Below are positions 50,188 through 59,549 of a DNA stretch of 64,000 nucleotides, in pieces; the first letter of the stretch is position 1; each line of letters begins with the position of its first letter. A model generated the notes under the pieces. The model saw only the letters and a list, made by a program, of their open reading frames with translations. It did no database searches and was not told where the DNA came from. Source of the stretch: an uncultured Paracoccaceae bacterium (GTDB taxonomy: Bacteria > Pseudomonadota > Alphaproteobacteria > Rhodobacterales > Rhodobacteraceae); assembly GCA_947501355.1 (NCBI GenBank), contig CANMVA010000001.1:1310001-1374000 (forward strand). Direction: 5' to 3'. Position numbers and translations under genes: made by a program.

Positions 50188-51552
50188 ATGACCCTCAAGA
50201 AGACAGTCCACACACGGACTCCGCGCGCAGTTTTGCGGGGCGGGGTCGCGATGGTTTTGGCCCTCTCGGTTGCGGGATGTATGGGGGAAACAGGGTTAGC
50301 GGGGGCCGGTGAAACGGTGTCGCGGATGGCGGCGAAGCCGATGGCCGCGGTCAAGAACCTGACCGCCCCGGATGACGCTGCCATGAGCGCTGAAGAAGCG
50401 CAATCCGAGACGATCCTGACCTTGCAAGCGCGCCGGTCGATCTTGCCTGCGGGAAGCTCCTATGCGCGGATTTCGGATGCGGTTCTGGCCGCTAATTCCC
50501 GCGCAGCGGAGGCCGAGTTGCGCAGCGCGCGGTTGCGCGCGCGGGCGGCGAGCAAGAACTGGTTGCCAAGCATTGGGCCGTCGATTTCGCTGACCTCTCT
50601 GGGGGATGTGGTCACGCAGCTTTTGCTGGAGCAAGTGCTGTTTGATCACGGTCGCAAGAAAGCTGAGCGGGAGTTCGCGGCACACGACGTTGAGGTCGCG
50701 GCAGCCGATCTATCGATTGACACAAACGCGCGCGTTTTCAGTGCCTTGTCGCTTTATCTTGATGCGCAGACGGCGCGAGCGCGCGAGCAGGTGATGGTGC
50801 GCCGTCAGGCCCAATTGCTGCGGTTTGAAGACATCGTGCTCCAGCGTGTCGAAGGGGGTGTTTCGGACCTGTCGGACCTGCGTGTGATGCAGCAAAAGCT
50901 GGCGGAACTGGACGCCGAGATCAAGAACGAGCGCGAGCGCCAGGTCACGGCTTTGGCCGAACTGAACGCCATGAGCGCGCGGGATGTGCAAGGGGTGGAC
51001 GGTGTGACCTCGCTCAGCATTCCGCGCGGCGAACAGCCTTTGGCGGTGGTCAAAGCGCAAGCCGAGGCGGACCGCGAGGTGGCGCAGGCAAAGATCGACC
51101 GCGCAGGCATTTTGCCCGGTCTGACCGCGCGTGCGACAGTCGATGATAGCGGCACGAGTGGGGAGTTAACGGCGGCCAATGACGGGCTGCTGAACATCGG
51201 CATGGGCGCGAACCTGAAAGCGCTCGAAGCCAAGCGCGAAGCAGCCCAGCGAGAGGTGAGCCAGGCCGAAGAAGATTCCAACCGGCAATTGCGCCGGTTT
51301 GAGGCGCAACTGGCCTCCCTTGAGCGACAGCAATCCGATGCGGCGGGCCTGACAGCGCCTGCGCGGGCCAATTTCCAGCTCTTTCAAGAGCAGTTCCAGG
51401 CCGGGCAGCGTACGATCATGGATGTGGTAAACACCTACGAAGCGATGATGCGACTGGAGCAGGATCAGGCGAGCCTGCCTTATGACATCGCCCGCGTGAA
51501 GTTGGAGATCGCCCGCGATCGCGGCGTTCTGGCCGATGGGGATGACGTATGA
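50188..51552 (+). CDS. TolC-family outer-membrane component of type I secretion (LapE-like)
   Basis: A 454-residue outer-membrane efflux protein. It starts at the ATG at 50188; the N-terminus has a lipobox (LALSVAGC), so it is likely a lipoprotein. The following repeats of long amphipathic helices (NSRAAEAELRSARLRARAASK; RRQAQLLRFEDIVLQRVEGG; LFQEQFQAGQRTIMDVVNTYE in parts) are TolC-type coiled coils. It pairs with the ABC and HlyD genes that follow, overlapping the ABC gene by four bases. LapE-type by arrangement. Confidence 0.88.
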   Translation: MTLKKTVHTRTPRAVLRGGVAMVLALSVAGCMGETGLAGAGETVSRMAAKPMAAVKNLTAPDDAAMSAEEAQSETILTLQARRSILPAGSSYARISDAVLAANSRAAEAELRSARLRARAASKNWLPSIGPSISLTSLGDVVTQLLLEQVLFDHGRKKAEREFAAHDVEVAAADLSIDTNARVFSALSLYLDAQTARAREQVMVRRQAQLLRFEDIVLQRVEGGVSDLSDLRVMQQKLAELDAEIKNERERQVTALAELNAMSARDVQGVDGVTSLSIPRGEQPLAVVKAQAEADREVAQAKIDRAGILPGLTARATVDDSGTSGELTAANDGLLNIGMGANLKALEAKREAAQREVSQAEEDSNRQLRRFEAQLASLERQQSDAAGLTAPARANFQLFQEQFQAGQRTIMDVVNTYEAMMRLEQDQASLPYDIARVKLEIARDRGVLADGDDV

Positions 51553-53801
51553 CCGACGCACCGCACGGCAAGATGATCCCGTTCCCCGGCGCGCGTGCTG
51601 CCGGGGCCGCGCTTTTGGAGCGGTTGTCGGATGCGAAAGCAGCGCTGATGCACGAGCCCGCGCAGGCGGTGGCGCGCGATATCAGCGAAAGCGCAAAGCG
51701 TCGCGCGGATCTGGCTGTTGTCTATGCAGGCGTTCTGGGCCGCGAGGTTTTGGCCGTCGATCTGATCGAGGCTCTGGCCGCGCAAAACCCCGATCAGGTG
51801 CAGCGCGGTGCTAAGGTTTCGCTTGGTGCTTTGGCGGATGCGCTTGGGCAGCAGGGGATTTCGGCGCGCGCGGTGCAAGAGCCACGAATAGGGCCAGATC
51901 TGTGGCCTGCGATGGTCCAGATGCAGCATGGATCACTGGTTCTGGTGCTGGGTCAAACAGGCGATGCGCTGACGATTTATGACGCCACCCGGTCCGATAA
52001 TCGGGCCGAGGTCCCGCTGACGGAATTTGTGCCGCATTACGCAGGGTTGGTGCTGCGCGCGGAGGTTTCTGTTGCGCAGCTGACGGAAAAACACAGCCAG
52101 ATCAAAGGGAAAGCCCATTGGTTCTGGTCGGAGTTTGCCGCCCACCGTCGCCATATCGCCGAGATTATGGTGGGCTCGTTCACAGCGAATATGCTGGCGG
52201 TCGCCGTCGCGCTGTTCTCCTTGCAGGTCTATGACCGGGTGATCCCGCACCAATCCACGGCCACGCTTTGGGTGCTGGCCTTTGGCGCGGTTCTGGCGAT
52301 TTCGTTTGAAACGCTCATCAAGATCGCGCGGGCGCGGCTGATGGATGGGGCGGGTCGGTCGATTGAATTGTCGGTCCAAACACGGCTGATACAACGCTTG
52401 CTGGGACGCGCACCGACGGCTGCGCACTCCAGCCCGTCGGAGACGTTTTCGGCGATGCGGGAATTTGGCTCGGTGCGGGAGTTTTTCACCGCGTCGACCA
52501 TCGGAACGCTGGCCGATGTGCCGTTCATCTTTCTGTTCCTGCTACTGGTCAGCTCGATCGCGGGCAACGTGGTTTGGGTGCTGGTTATCGGCGGTATCCT
52601 CATGATTTTGCCGGGATTTTTCCTGCAAAGGAAGATGCTGGCGCTGACCGAAGAAACCCAAGGCGCGTCGATCAAATCGAGCCGCCTGCTGCATGAGACG
52701 ATCTATGACTTTGAAACAGTGAAGACTCAGCGCGCGGATGAAAAGATCGCGCGGACATGGGCGGAGCTGACCACGCTGACAGCGCTGAAAACCTCTGAGC
52801 AGCGCAAGCTGGCCTCGGCTCTGACGTTCTGGAGCCAAGGGGTGCAGCAGGCGACCTATATTGGCGCGGTTATTGCGGGCACGTTTCTGGTGTTTGCAGG
52901 TGAGTTCACGGTTGGCTCGATCATCGCCGTGGGCATTTTGTGCTCGCGCACGCTCGCACCGCTCACGCAACTGGCGGGCACCATGGCGCGGTGGAGTAAT
53001 GTGAAAACGGCGCTGACAGCGCTGGACGCGATTGCAGAGGCCCCGCAGGATTATGCAGAGGACCGCACGCATTTGCGCCGCGAGACGCTGGAAGGTGCAT
53101 TTGAGCTGCGTGGCGTGTCTTTTCGCTATGAAGAGGACGGCCCTCTGACGCTGGATATTCCGGGCGTTGCGATCAAGCCGGGGCAGCGGGTGGCTGTGCT
53201 GGGCGCGAACGGGTCGGGGAAGACCTCTCTGCTGAAATTGCTGACCGGGCTGACGGTGCCATCCTCGGGCCATGTGCTGGTGGACGGCGTTGATCTGGCG
53301 CAGATTGATCCGCGCGATTTGCGACGCAATATCGGATACCTGGGGCAAGAAGTGCGTTTGTTTGCGGGCACTTTGCGCGACAATCTTAACCTGACGCAGT
53401 TGGAGCGCGATGATGACCGGCTGTTCGCAGCGCTCGATTTTGCGGGGCTTGGGCCGTTTGTGCGCGGGCATCACAAAGGCCTCGATCTGGATATTCGCGA
53501 CGGCGGTGCGGGCCTGTCTGTTGGGCAGCGGCAGTCCTTGGGCTGGGCGCGGCTGTGGTTGCAGGACCCGCGCATTTGCTTGCTCGATGAACCGACGGCG
53601 GCACTGGATCAGACGCTAGAGGCAACTTTGGTGAGCCGGTTGGAGACATGGCTACAAGGCCGCACGGTGATTATCGCGACGCACCGCGTGCCAATCCTGG
53701 CGCTGACCGAACGCACGCTGATCATGCAGAATGGGCGTCTCGCGATTGACGGCCCGCGCGAGCAGGTCATGGCGCATTTGCGCAAGGGGGAAGCGGTCTG
53801 A
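51549..53801 (+). CDS. Type I secretion ABC transporter (LapB-like)
   Basis: A 750-residue ABC exporter. An N-terminal C39-like domain (about residues 45-165) lacks the catalytic Cys of true peptidases, so it probably binds the substrate. Six helices follow (residues 195-470). The ATPase has Walker A GANGSGKTS, signature LSVGQRQ and Walker B LLDEPTAALD. Among families it resembles LapB, which exports giant RTX adhesins. Overlap ATGA with the TolC gene and one base with the HlyD gene. Confidence 0.92.
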   Translation: MTDAPHGKMIPFPGARAAGAALLERLSDAKAALMHEPAQAVARDISESAKRRADLAVVYAGVLGREVLAVDLIEALAAQNPDQVQRGAKVSLGALADALGQQGISARAVQEPRIGPDLWPAMVQMQHGSLVLVLGQTGDALTIYDATRSDNRAEVPLTEFVPHYAGLVLRAEVSVAQLTEKHSQIKGKAHWFWSEFAAHRRHIAEIMVGSFTANMLAVAVALFSLQVYDRVIPHQSTATLWVLAFGAVLAISFETLIKIARARLMDGAGRSIELSVQTRLIQRLLGRAPTAAHSSPSETFSAMREFGSVREFFTASTIGTLADVPFIFLFLLLVSSIAGNVVWVLVIGGILMILPGFFLQRKMLALTEETQGASIKSSRLLHETIYDFETVKTQRADEKIARTWAELTTLTALKTSEQRKLASALTFWSQGVQQATYIGAVIAGTFLVFAGEFTVGSIIAVGILCSRTLAPLTQLAGTMARWSNVKTALTALDAIAEAPQDYAEDRTHLRRETLEGAFELRGVSFRYEEDGPLTLDIPGVAIKPGQRVAVLGANGSGKTSLLKLLTGLTVPSSGHVLVDGVDLAQIDPRDLRRNIGYLGQEVRLFAGTLRDNLNLTQLERDDDRLFAALDFAGLGPFVRGHHKGLDLDIRDGGAGLSVGQRQSLGWARLWLQDPRICLLDEPTAALDQTLEATLVSRLETWLQGRTVIIATHRVPILALTERTLIMQNGRLAIDGPREQVMAHLRKGEAV

Positions 53802-54970
53802 TGGCGACGCTGGACGCGCATATCACCCGCGAGATGCGCGGGCCGAGCCTGACAATCTGGATGTCTGCGGCGGCTTTGCTGGTGTTCATCCTCTGGGCGG
53901 CGTTTGCCTGGGTGGATGAGATCGTGCGCGCGGATGGGGAGATCATCAGCTCCTCCCGCCCGCAGATTATTCAGAACCTTGAGGGCGGTATTCTTGCGGA
54001 ATTGCTGGTGCGCGAGGGCGATATCGTTGAGCAGGGCGATGTCTTGGCGCGGCTTTACGGCACGCAATTTCAAAGCTCGGTCGAGGATATTGGCGATCAG
54101 ATTGACGCGCTAGAGATCCGCCGGATGCGGCTTGAGGCCGAGATGGCGGGCAAATCCAGCTTTCAGGTGACGCGCAGTATGTTTGAGCGCAACCCGGAGA
54201 TGGTGCGATCCGAAGCGGCCTTGCTGACAGCACGTCAGTCGGATTTTGAGAGCCGTAAGCGCGGCGCGCAGAAGGTGCTGGATCAGGCCGCGAAAGAACG
54301 CGCGCTGATGGAGAATATGCTGGAGCGCAAGGTCGTCGCCCTGATCGAAGTCACGCGGGCGCGCAAGGCCCATGGCGATGCGGAGATCAAGTATAACGAG
54401 ATCGTCACGCAGACGGAGCTGGAGCGCGCTCAGGAGTATTCGGACACGTTGAAGGAACTGGGGTCGTTGCGGGCGGCGTTGAAAGCGTCTCAGGATCAGT
54501 TGAACCGGACGGTGCTGGAAGCGCCGATGCGCGGCGTGGTGAACAATCTGTCAGTGACCACGATTGGTGGGGTTGTGAAGCCCGGTGAAGAGATTGCTCA
54601 GATTACACCGCTCGACGATGAACTGTATCTGGAGGCGCGGGTTTTGCCGAAGGATATTGCGAATATTCAGCCGGGGCAGGCGGCGTCGGTGAAGCTGTCG
54701 GCGTATGATTACACGATTTACGGCACGTTGCAGGCGCGGGTTGAGGTTATCTCGGCCGATACGTTCAAGGACGAGCGGCAGGTCGAAGAAAATGCGCATT
54801 ACAAGGTGACATTGAAGATTGATAAGACGGCGTTGTCGGATCGGCAAAAGGGGTTGGATTTGCGGCCCGGTATGCAGGCGACGGTGGAGTTGCACACGGG
54901 GCAGAAGACGTTTTTGCAGTATCTGATGAAGCCGCTCTATAAGTCGCGTGAGGCGTTTCGGGAGCCTTAG
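53801..54970 (+). CDS. HlyD-family membrane fusion protein (LapC-like)
   Basis: A 389-residue periplasmic adaptor. One membrane helix (residues 17-40), then the barrel-sandwich SSRPQIIQNLEGGILAELLVREGD, a long coiled coil (residues 95-225), the lipoyl half LEAPMRGVVNNLSVTTIGGVV in parts, and the beta-barrel part. It links the LapB-like ABC protein to the TolC-like pore. No large adhesin, LapD or LapG gene is present in the window. Confidence 0.92.
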   Translation: MATLDAHITREMRGPSLTIWMSAAALLVFILWAAFAWVDEIVRADGEIISSSRPQIIQNLEGGILAELLVREGDIVEQGDVLARLYGTQFQSSVEDIGDQIDALEIRRMRLEAEMAGKSSFQVTRSMFERNPEMVRSEAALLTARQSDFESRKRGAQKVLDQAAKERALMENMLERKVVALIEVTRARKAHGDAEIKYNEIVTQTELERAQEYSDTLKELGSLRAALKASQDQLNRTVLEAPMRGVVNNLSVTTIGGVVKPGEEIAQITPLDDELYLEARVLPKDIANIQPGQAASVKLSAYDYTIYGTLQARVEVISADTFKDERQVEENAHYKVTLKIDKTALSDRQKGLDLRPGMQATVELHTGQKTFLQYLMKPLYKSREAFREP

Positions 54971-54991
54971 AGCGACGCCTTGAACGGGTAT

Positions 54992-55139
54992 GCCCGGCGG
55001 CACGCCGGGCCGCGCCCGACCCTCCCCCCGGGAGGGCGCATGGTTGATGACAAGCACCGATCTTTGGGTCTGCGTGCTGTGCGGGTTCACCTAAGAACGA
55101 GCGGTCCAAGCGCCCACCCAGGGTCGGGCGCGGCCCGGC
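54992..55139. repeat. Composite palindromic repeat element (three nested inverted repeats)
   Basis: The gap holds a perfect 20-base inverted repeat: the arm 55004-55023 matches 55120-55139 in reverse complement. Overlapping the left arm are two smaller perfect hairpins: GCCCGGCG-GCA-CGCCGGGC (54992-55010) and CCCTCCC-CCC-GGGAGGG (55020-55036). The whole can fold as a long branched structure. It lies between the HlyD gene and the convergent zinc-ribbon gene, so it may end both transcripts. The form suggests a dispersed REP-like element. Confidence 0.72.
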
Positions 55140-55149
55140 TTGTGGTGCG

Positions 55150-56250
55150 CTATTGGTTGATGGCGATGGCGTAGCCGATGGCTCCGGCGACGATGGCGCC
55201 GAGGATCACAGCGAAGGAGATTTTCCAGGCGGAGTAGGGGCGTTCGCCCTGCACGCGGCCGGTTTGGCCGTTGACCACGAAGCGGTAGGTTTCACCGCGG
55301 TATTTGTAAGCGGCAAGCCACACCGGCAGCAGGATATGCTTGAAGGTGACGTCTGACACACGCGTGTCGAGGCTGTGGATGCGCTGGCGGTCGCCGCCGA
55401 TATCAAAGCGCACGTCGCGTTCGATCACGCGGTCCATCTGCTGGCGCGCCTCGGTATAGCCGTCTTTGAGCTCGACCGTGTAGCCTTCGGCGCGGAAGCC
55501 GGCGAGGAACTCGGGAAGGTAGGGTTCCAGATAGCTCAGATCCCACGGCTGCAGCGCATCGGTGAAGCGTTTGGGCAGGGACTTGGAGGCGAGGATCAGC
55601 ACATCGTCAAAGAAGCGCGAGACGCGGCCCGAAGCGGCGGACCAGCGCGTGCGGCGCTCTTGCCGCGTGCGCATCTCACCGTCGATCCTCACCTTGCGGG
55701 TGACGTAGTAATCATCGCCGCGCTGGCCGGAATAGCGCGTGGCGGTTTGCGCGTCATAGGTCCAGTAAGGGACATAAATGCCCTGCATTTTGCGGCCCTT
55801 GCGGGCGTAGTCTTTGAGACCGTTCGGGGCAAACCAGAGGCTGCCGAGCCAGTCATTCATTGCTCCTTTCGCGGCGCGTTCATCCAGTTGAAAGGGCAGC
55901 ACGGCCTTGGGTTTGATATGGCGGTGCGTGCCTGTATCGGTCACGACGGGCGTGGCGCAGAAGGGGCATTCCTTGGCGTGGGTGTCCGCGTCAAACTCCG
56001 TCTGCGCACCGCAATTGGAGCAGGTGAGGACGCGGGTTTCTTCGATTTCGGCTTCGGGGAGTCGGGCTTCAAGCGCGGTGCGGAAATCAAGTTCCTTGAT
56101 GGCGGTTGTGCCGGAGGGCTCCACGATCTGCTGGGTGTTGCCGCAATGATCGCAGATCAGGGCGTTTTCCCCGGCGGCAAAGCGGAAGTCGGCCCCGCAT
56201 TGGTCGCAGGGAAAGCGGTGATCCTGAACGGGTTGCGGGACAAGTTCCAT
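55150..56250 (-). CDS. Zinc-ribbon (TFIIB-type) protein with C-terminal membrane anchor
   Basis: A 366-residue protein with two zinc-ribbon pairs: Cys15-Cys18 with Cys33-Cys36, and Cys77-Cys80 with Cys95-Cys98. The long middle (residues 110-335) has KGAMNDWLGSLWFAPNGLKDYAR and GIYVPYWTYDA, as in 'TFIIB-type zinc finger' membrane proteins annotated in bacteria. One hydrophobic helix lies at residues 345-362. It is the last gene of the minus-strand SPFH-TelA module and probably acts at the membrane; function unknown. Confidence 0.78.
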   Translation of the reverse strand: MELVPQPVQDHRFPCDQCGADFRFAAGENALICDHCGNTQQIVEPSGTTAIKELDFRTALEARLPEAEIEETRVLTCSNCGAQTEFDADTHAKECPFCATPVVTDTGTHRHIKPKAVLPFQLDERAAKGAMNDWLGSLWFAPNGLKDYARKGRKMQGIYVPYWTYDAQTATRYSGQRGDDYYVTRKVRIDGEMRTRQERRTRWSAASGRVSRFFDDVLILASKSLPKRFTDALQPWDLSYLEPYLPEFLAGFRAEGYTVELKDGYTEARQQMDRVIERDVRFDIGGDRQRIHSLDTRVSDVTFKHILLPVWLAAYKYRGETYRFVVNGQTGRVQGERPYSAWKISFAVILGAIVAGAIGYAIAINQ

Positions 56251-56252
56251 CA

Positions 56253-56274
56253 GATGCCTTCGGCGAGGATATTT
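56253..56274. repeat. Dispersed 22-base repeat, second copy near 61973
   Basis: These 22 bases, in the short gap before the zinc-ribbon gene, are identical to the reverse complement of 61973-61994. The core is CCTTCGGCGAGGATATTT. Two exact copies 5.7 kb apart, both in gaps, point to a REP-like family element. Confidence 0.7.
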
Positions 56275-56291
56275 GGACCAGAATGAAAGCC

Positions 56292-57371
56292 CTACGCGCC
56301 CGGAGGCGGTGGCGGCAGGATCGTGAAGAGCTGTGCGAGTTCAGCGACTTCGTCGGCGGTTTTCCAGCCGTCCTGACCGGCGGTCCAGACATAGCTGTCG
56401 CGAGTGAGCGTGCCGTCTTGCGCCATCTGCCCCATGCGCGCCTTGGAGAACGGGCCTTTGGTCTGGCCGTTCTCGGCGATGTGCCAGACATGCTCGACCG
56501 GCGGCGGGGGGGGCGCCATTTGCGGCTGCATCTGGGTGGCCATGGCCATGCCCATTCCCATGCCAAGCCCGGCACCCATGCCGCCTCCGCCACTGGGGTT
56601 CTTGGCGGCTTCGGTCATGGCCTCAGCCGCGGAATATTGGGTGAAACGGCCGAGGTCTCCGGCGATGCCAGCAGAGGTGCGTTTGTCGAGGGCGGCTTCG
56701 ACGGAAGCGGGCAGCGAGATGTTTTCGATGTAAAGCTCAGGCAGCGAGAGGCCGTAGGCGGCAATCTGTTCTGAGATCTTCTCGGCCAGGGCTTTGCCCA
56801 GCTCGCCCGTGTTGGCCGCCATGTCGAGCACGGGGATGCCGGAGCCTGCGATAAGGCGTGAGAAAGCCTGAACGATGATGTTGCGGATCTGGTAGCTGAT
56901 CTCGTCCATCGTGAATTCGCCGTCGGTGCCGACGATTTCGACAAGGAATTTCGCGGGATCGGTGACGCGCACGGAATAGGTGCCGAAGGCCCGCAGGCGG
57001 ACGGGGCCGAACTCAGGGTCCCGGCACATGATCGGGTTCTTGGTGCCCCATTTCAGATCGTTGAAGCGCGTCGTGTTGACGTAGTAAATCTCGGATTTGA
57101 AGGGGCTGCGGAAGCCGTGATCCCAGTGGTTCAGCGTGGTCAGGATCGGCATGTTGTTGGTCTCAAGCATATAAAGACCGGGGGTGAAGACATCTGCCAG
57201 TTGGCCTTCATGGACAAAGACCGCCGCCTGTCCTTCGCGCACGGTCAGCTTGGCACCGTATTTGATTTCGTGGCCTTCCCGCTCGAACCGCCAGACCATC
57301 GTGTCGCGGCTGTCATCGGTCCAGTGAATGACGTCGATGAACTCGCCGCTGAGGAAATCGAAAATGCCCAT
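56292..57371 (-). CDS. SPFH-domain protein with C-terminal GYF_2 domain
   Basis: A 359-residue protein. Residues 1-240 form the SPFH/virion-core-type domain (FRSPFKSEIYYVNTTRF, GTYSVRVTDPAKFL, SLPELYIENISLPASVE). A low-complexity Gly/Met/Pro stretch follows (SGGGGMGAGLGMGMGMAMAT, residues 267-290), then a GYF_2 (DUF4339) domain with HIAENGQTKGPFSKARMGQM and WTAGQDGWK. SPFH proteins organise membrane assemblies; the GYF_2 domain probably binds a partner. Sits in a module with TelA, XpaC and the zinc-ribbon protein. Confidence 0.85.
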   Translation of the reverse strand: MGIFDFLSGEFIDVIHWTDDSRDTMVWRFEREGHEIKYGAKLTVREGQAAVFVHEGQLADVFTPGLYMLETNNMPILTTLNHWDHGFRSPFKSEIYYVNTTRFNDLKWGTKNPIMCRDPEFGPVRLRAFGTYSVRVTDPAKFLVEIVGTDGEFTMDEISYQIRNIIVQAFSRLIAGSGIPVLDMAANTGELGKALAEKISEQIAAYGLSLPELYIENISLPASVEAALDKRTSAGIAGDLGRFTQYSAAEAMTEAAKNPSGGGGMGAGLGMGMGMAMATQMQPQMAPPPPPVEHVWHIAENGQTKGPFSKARMGQMAQDGTLTRDSYVWTAGQDGWKTADEVAELAQLFTILPPPPPGA

Positions 57372-57386
57372 GAATGGTCTCCTTGA

Positions 57387-58337
57387 TTATGCGGGGCCGC
57401 CGAGCAGTTCGGCGGCGATGACTTCGGCTGTGGGGCGCGCTTGCTGGATGCGCATCCCGGTTTTCATGCGCGGATCATAGAGGATCTGCAGCAGCAATTC
57501 GTCATGGGTCGTGAGGCGGCCAAACTCTTCGTCGTCGTTGAAGATCGACGGGCGGGCGGCGGCGCTGTCATTGGCCAGACCAAGGGCCTGAGCGATTTCC
57601 TCGTGCAGGCAGGCGGTGCGCAGGATGTCGGGATGCTCGGCCCGGATGACTGCGATGGCGCGGTCGTAGCTGGCATTGCCCGCGCCCTCAGATTGGCTCA
57701 GGGCCACGCAGAAGGTGGAGCGGGGCAGGTTCACGATCCGGTCGAGGGCGGAGGCGGTGATGCCGGGGGCGAGTTGCTGAAGACGGGGGCCGTAAGCGCG
57801 GCGTTCGTCCTCATGCAGGATCAGGACGTGGAAGTTCGCACCGCGTTTGGCGAGCCGGATGGGGACATCTGTCAGACGCGAGAGGCGCTGGGTGAAGCGG
57901 GCAATCTCGGCCCGGTCGGCCTGCTGTTTGGCTTGCGGGACAGAGGCGCCGAATTCGACAGAAAGCACAATCGGCTTGTCCCAGCGCCGCAGGACAGAGG
58001 CGCTTTCCACCCGGGTCAGCGCATTGGCGCGTTCGGTATATTCGTTGAACATCGCGATGCGGGTGAAGTTTTCGACCAGTTGGCGTTTGTTGAAGGGTGT
58101 GTCGGCCCCGCCGCCATCCTGACGCAGAAGGCCCTGGACCAGAAGGTCGTTTTCGACGCGTGCGTAGTAGCGCTCCAGCTCAAGGCTCTCGGCCGAGCGT
58201 TCAGGCGCAGGTTTGGGTGCGGGGGCGGCGAGCCCCGGAGGGCGGACTTGTGGTTTCGGAGAGGGTGGCACAGGCTCGCAGGCGACAAGCGCGATCAGCG
58301 CTGCCGTCCCTGCAAGCCATTTGAGTGCCGATCTCAT
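57387..58337 (-). CDS. DUF2927 lipoprotein
   Basis: A 316-residue protein with a lipobox (ALIALVAC) at residues 12-20 and a Pro/Ala-rich linker. The DUF2927 domain follows: LVENFTRIAMFNEY, then CLHEEIAQALGLANDS with HDELLLQILYDPRMKTGM. The HEEIAQALGL stretch looks like a zincin-type HExxxxxxG motif, so a peptidase origin is possible, but activity is unproved. It lies between the SPFH gene and telA, 3 bases from the latter. Confidence 0.8.
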   Translation of the reverse strand: MRSALKWLAGTAALIALVACEPVPPSPKPQVRPPGLAAPAPKPAPERSAESLELERYYARVENDLLVQGLLRQDGGGADTPFNKRQLVENFTRIAMFNEYTERANALTRVESASVLRRWDKPIVLSVEFGASVPQAKQQADRAEIARFTQRLSRLTDVPIRLAKRGANFHVLILHEDERRAYGPRLQQLAPGITASALDRIVNLPRSTFCVALSQSEGAGNASYDRAIAVIRAEHPDILRTACLHEEIAQALGLANDSAAARPSIFNDDEEFGRLTTHDELLLQILYDPRMKTGMRIQQARPTAEVIAAELLGGPA

Positions 58338-58340
58338 ACG

Positions 58341-59534
58341 TTAGCCAGCCGCCGTTCCGATGGTGTCGCCGGTGCCGGTCTTGCGAGATTTGGCGGCGGC
58401 GAGGGTGTCGCGCAGCTCTGTCTCCATCTTTTGCAATTCGACTTCGGCGGCGGCGCGCTTGGCTTTGCCTTCATCGGCGATCTGGAGCGATTCCTCGATC
58501 GTGGCGACCAGTTCGGCATTCGCGGTCTTGACGGCTTCGATATCGAAGACGCCGCGCTCCATTTCTTCGCGGACGACCTTGTTTGCCTCGCGCAGGTTCT
58601 TTGCGTTGGCGGTCAGAAGCTCGTTGGTCAGATCGTTGGCGCCGCGCACGGCCTCTGCGGCTTCGCGGGAACGCTGGATCGTGACGGCCTGTGCCAGCTG
58701 GGTTTCCCAGAGGGGCACGGTGTTGACAAGCGTCGAGTTGATCTTGGTCACCAGCGACTTGTCGTTTTCCTGAACCAGACGGATTGAGGGGAGCGACTGC
58801 ATCGTCACCTGACGGGTCAGTTTCAGGTCATGCACCCGGCGTTCCAGATCATCGCGGGCGGCGCGCAGGTCGCGCAGTTCCTGCGCTTTCATGACCTGAT
58901 TTTCTTCGGATGCAGCCTCAACCTCGCGTTCCTTGTTTGGGATCGCGGTTGCATCCAGCTCTTTGATTTTCTCTTCGCCTGCCGCGATGTAAAGCGCCAG
59001 TTCATCGTAGAAGGTCAGCGTCTTTTCATAGAGCACATCCAGGGATTTGATGTCCTTGAGAAGCGTATGTTCATGCTTGAGCAAATTGTCCGTGATCCGG
59101 TCGATCTGGTCCTGCACATCCTCGAACTTGGCGACAAATTTCGCCATGGGCGCGGCGCGGCCCAGCAGTTTTTCCCACCAGCTGCGTTCGCGGCGCACGT
59201 CGAGTTCTGAGATCGAAAAGCCGCGGATCGTGGTGACGATGTTGCGCAGGCTGTCACCAGCGGGGCCGACATCCTTGTTGCGCACGTCCGACAGCATGGA
59301 TTGGCTGATCTGCTGCAATTCGGCTTGCGCGGCGGAGCCGAAAGAGATGATCGACTGGGTGTTTTCCATGTCGATCTCGTCCATGCGCTTCTTGATGGCG
59401 GCGGTCTGGGTCTTGTTGGCCTTCTCCATCGGCACGATCTCGTTGGCCGGTGTCGGTTCGGGCAAGACGACCGCGTTCAGCTCTTCCACGGCAGCGAGGG
59501 TTTTCTCGGCCTCTTTGCGCACATTTTCATCCAT
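58341..59534 (-). CDS. TelA/KlaA-family toxic-anion resistance protein
   Basis: A 397-residue coiled-coil protein of the TelA family: IISFGSAAQAELQQISQSMLSDVRNKDVGPAGDSL in parts near residues 60-95, PMAKFVAKFEDVQDQIDRITDNL, and VPLWETQLAQAVTIQRSREAAEAV. TelA was linked to tellurite resistance and to envelope stress, but its mechanism is not known. It is followed by XpaC on the same strand with 15 bases between, a known pairing. Confidence 0.88.
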   Translation of the reverse strand: MDENVRKEAEKTLAAVEELNAVVLPEPTPANEIVPMEKANKTQTAAIKKRMDEIDMENTQSIISFGSAAQAELQQISQSMLSDVRNKDVGPAGDSLRNIVTTIRGFSISELDVRRERSWWEKLLGRAAPMAKFVAKFEDVQDQIDRITDNLLKHEHTLLKDIKSLDVLYEKTLTFYDELALYIAAGEEKIKELDATAIPNKEREVEAASEENQVMKAQELRDLRAARDDLERRVHDLKLTRQVTMQSLPSIRLVQENDKSLVTKINSTLVNTVPLWETQLAQAVTIQRSREAAEAVRGANDLTNELLTANAKNLREANKVVREEMERGVFDIEAVKTANAELVATIEESLQIADEGKAKRAAAEVELQKMETELRDTLAAAKSRKTGTGDTIGTAAG

Positions 59535-59549
59535 TTTGGGGCTCCCTGG

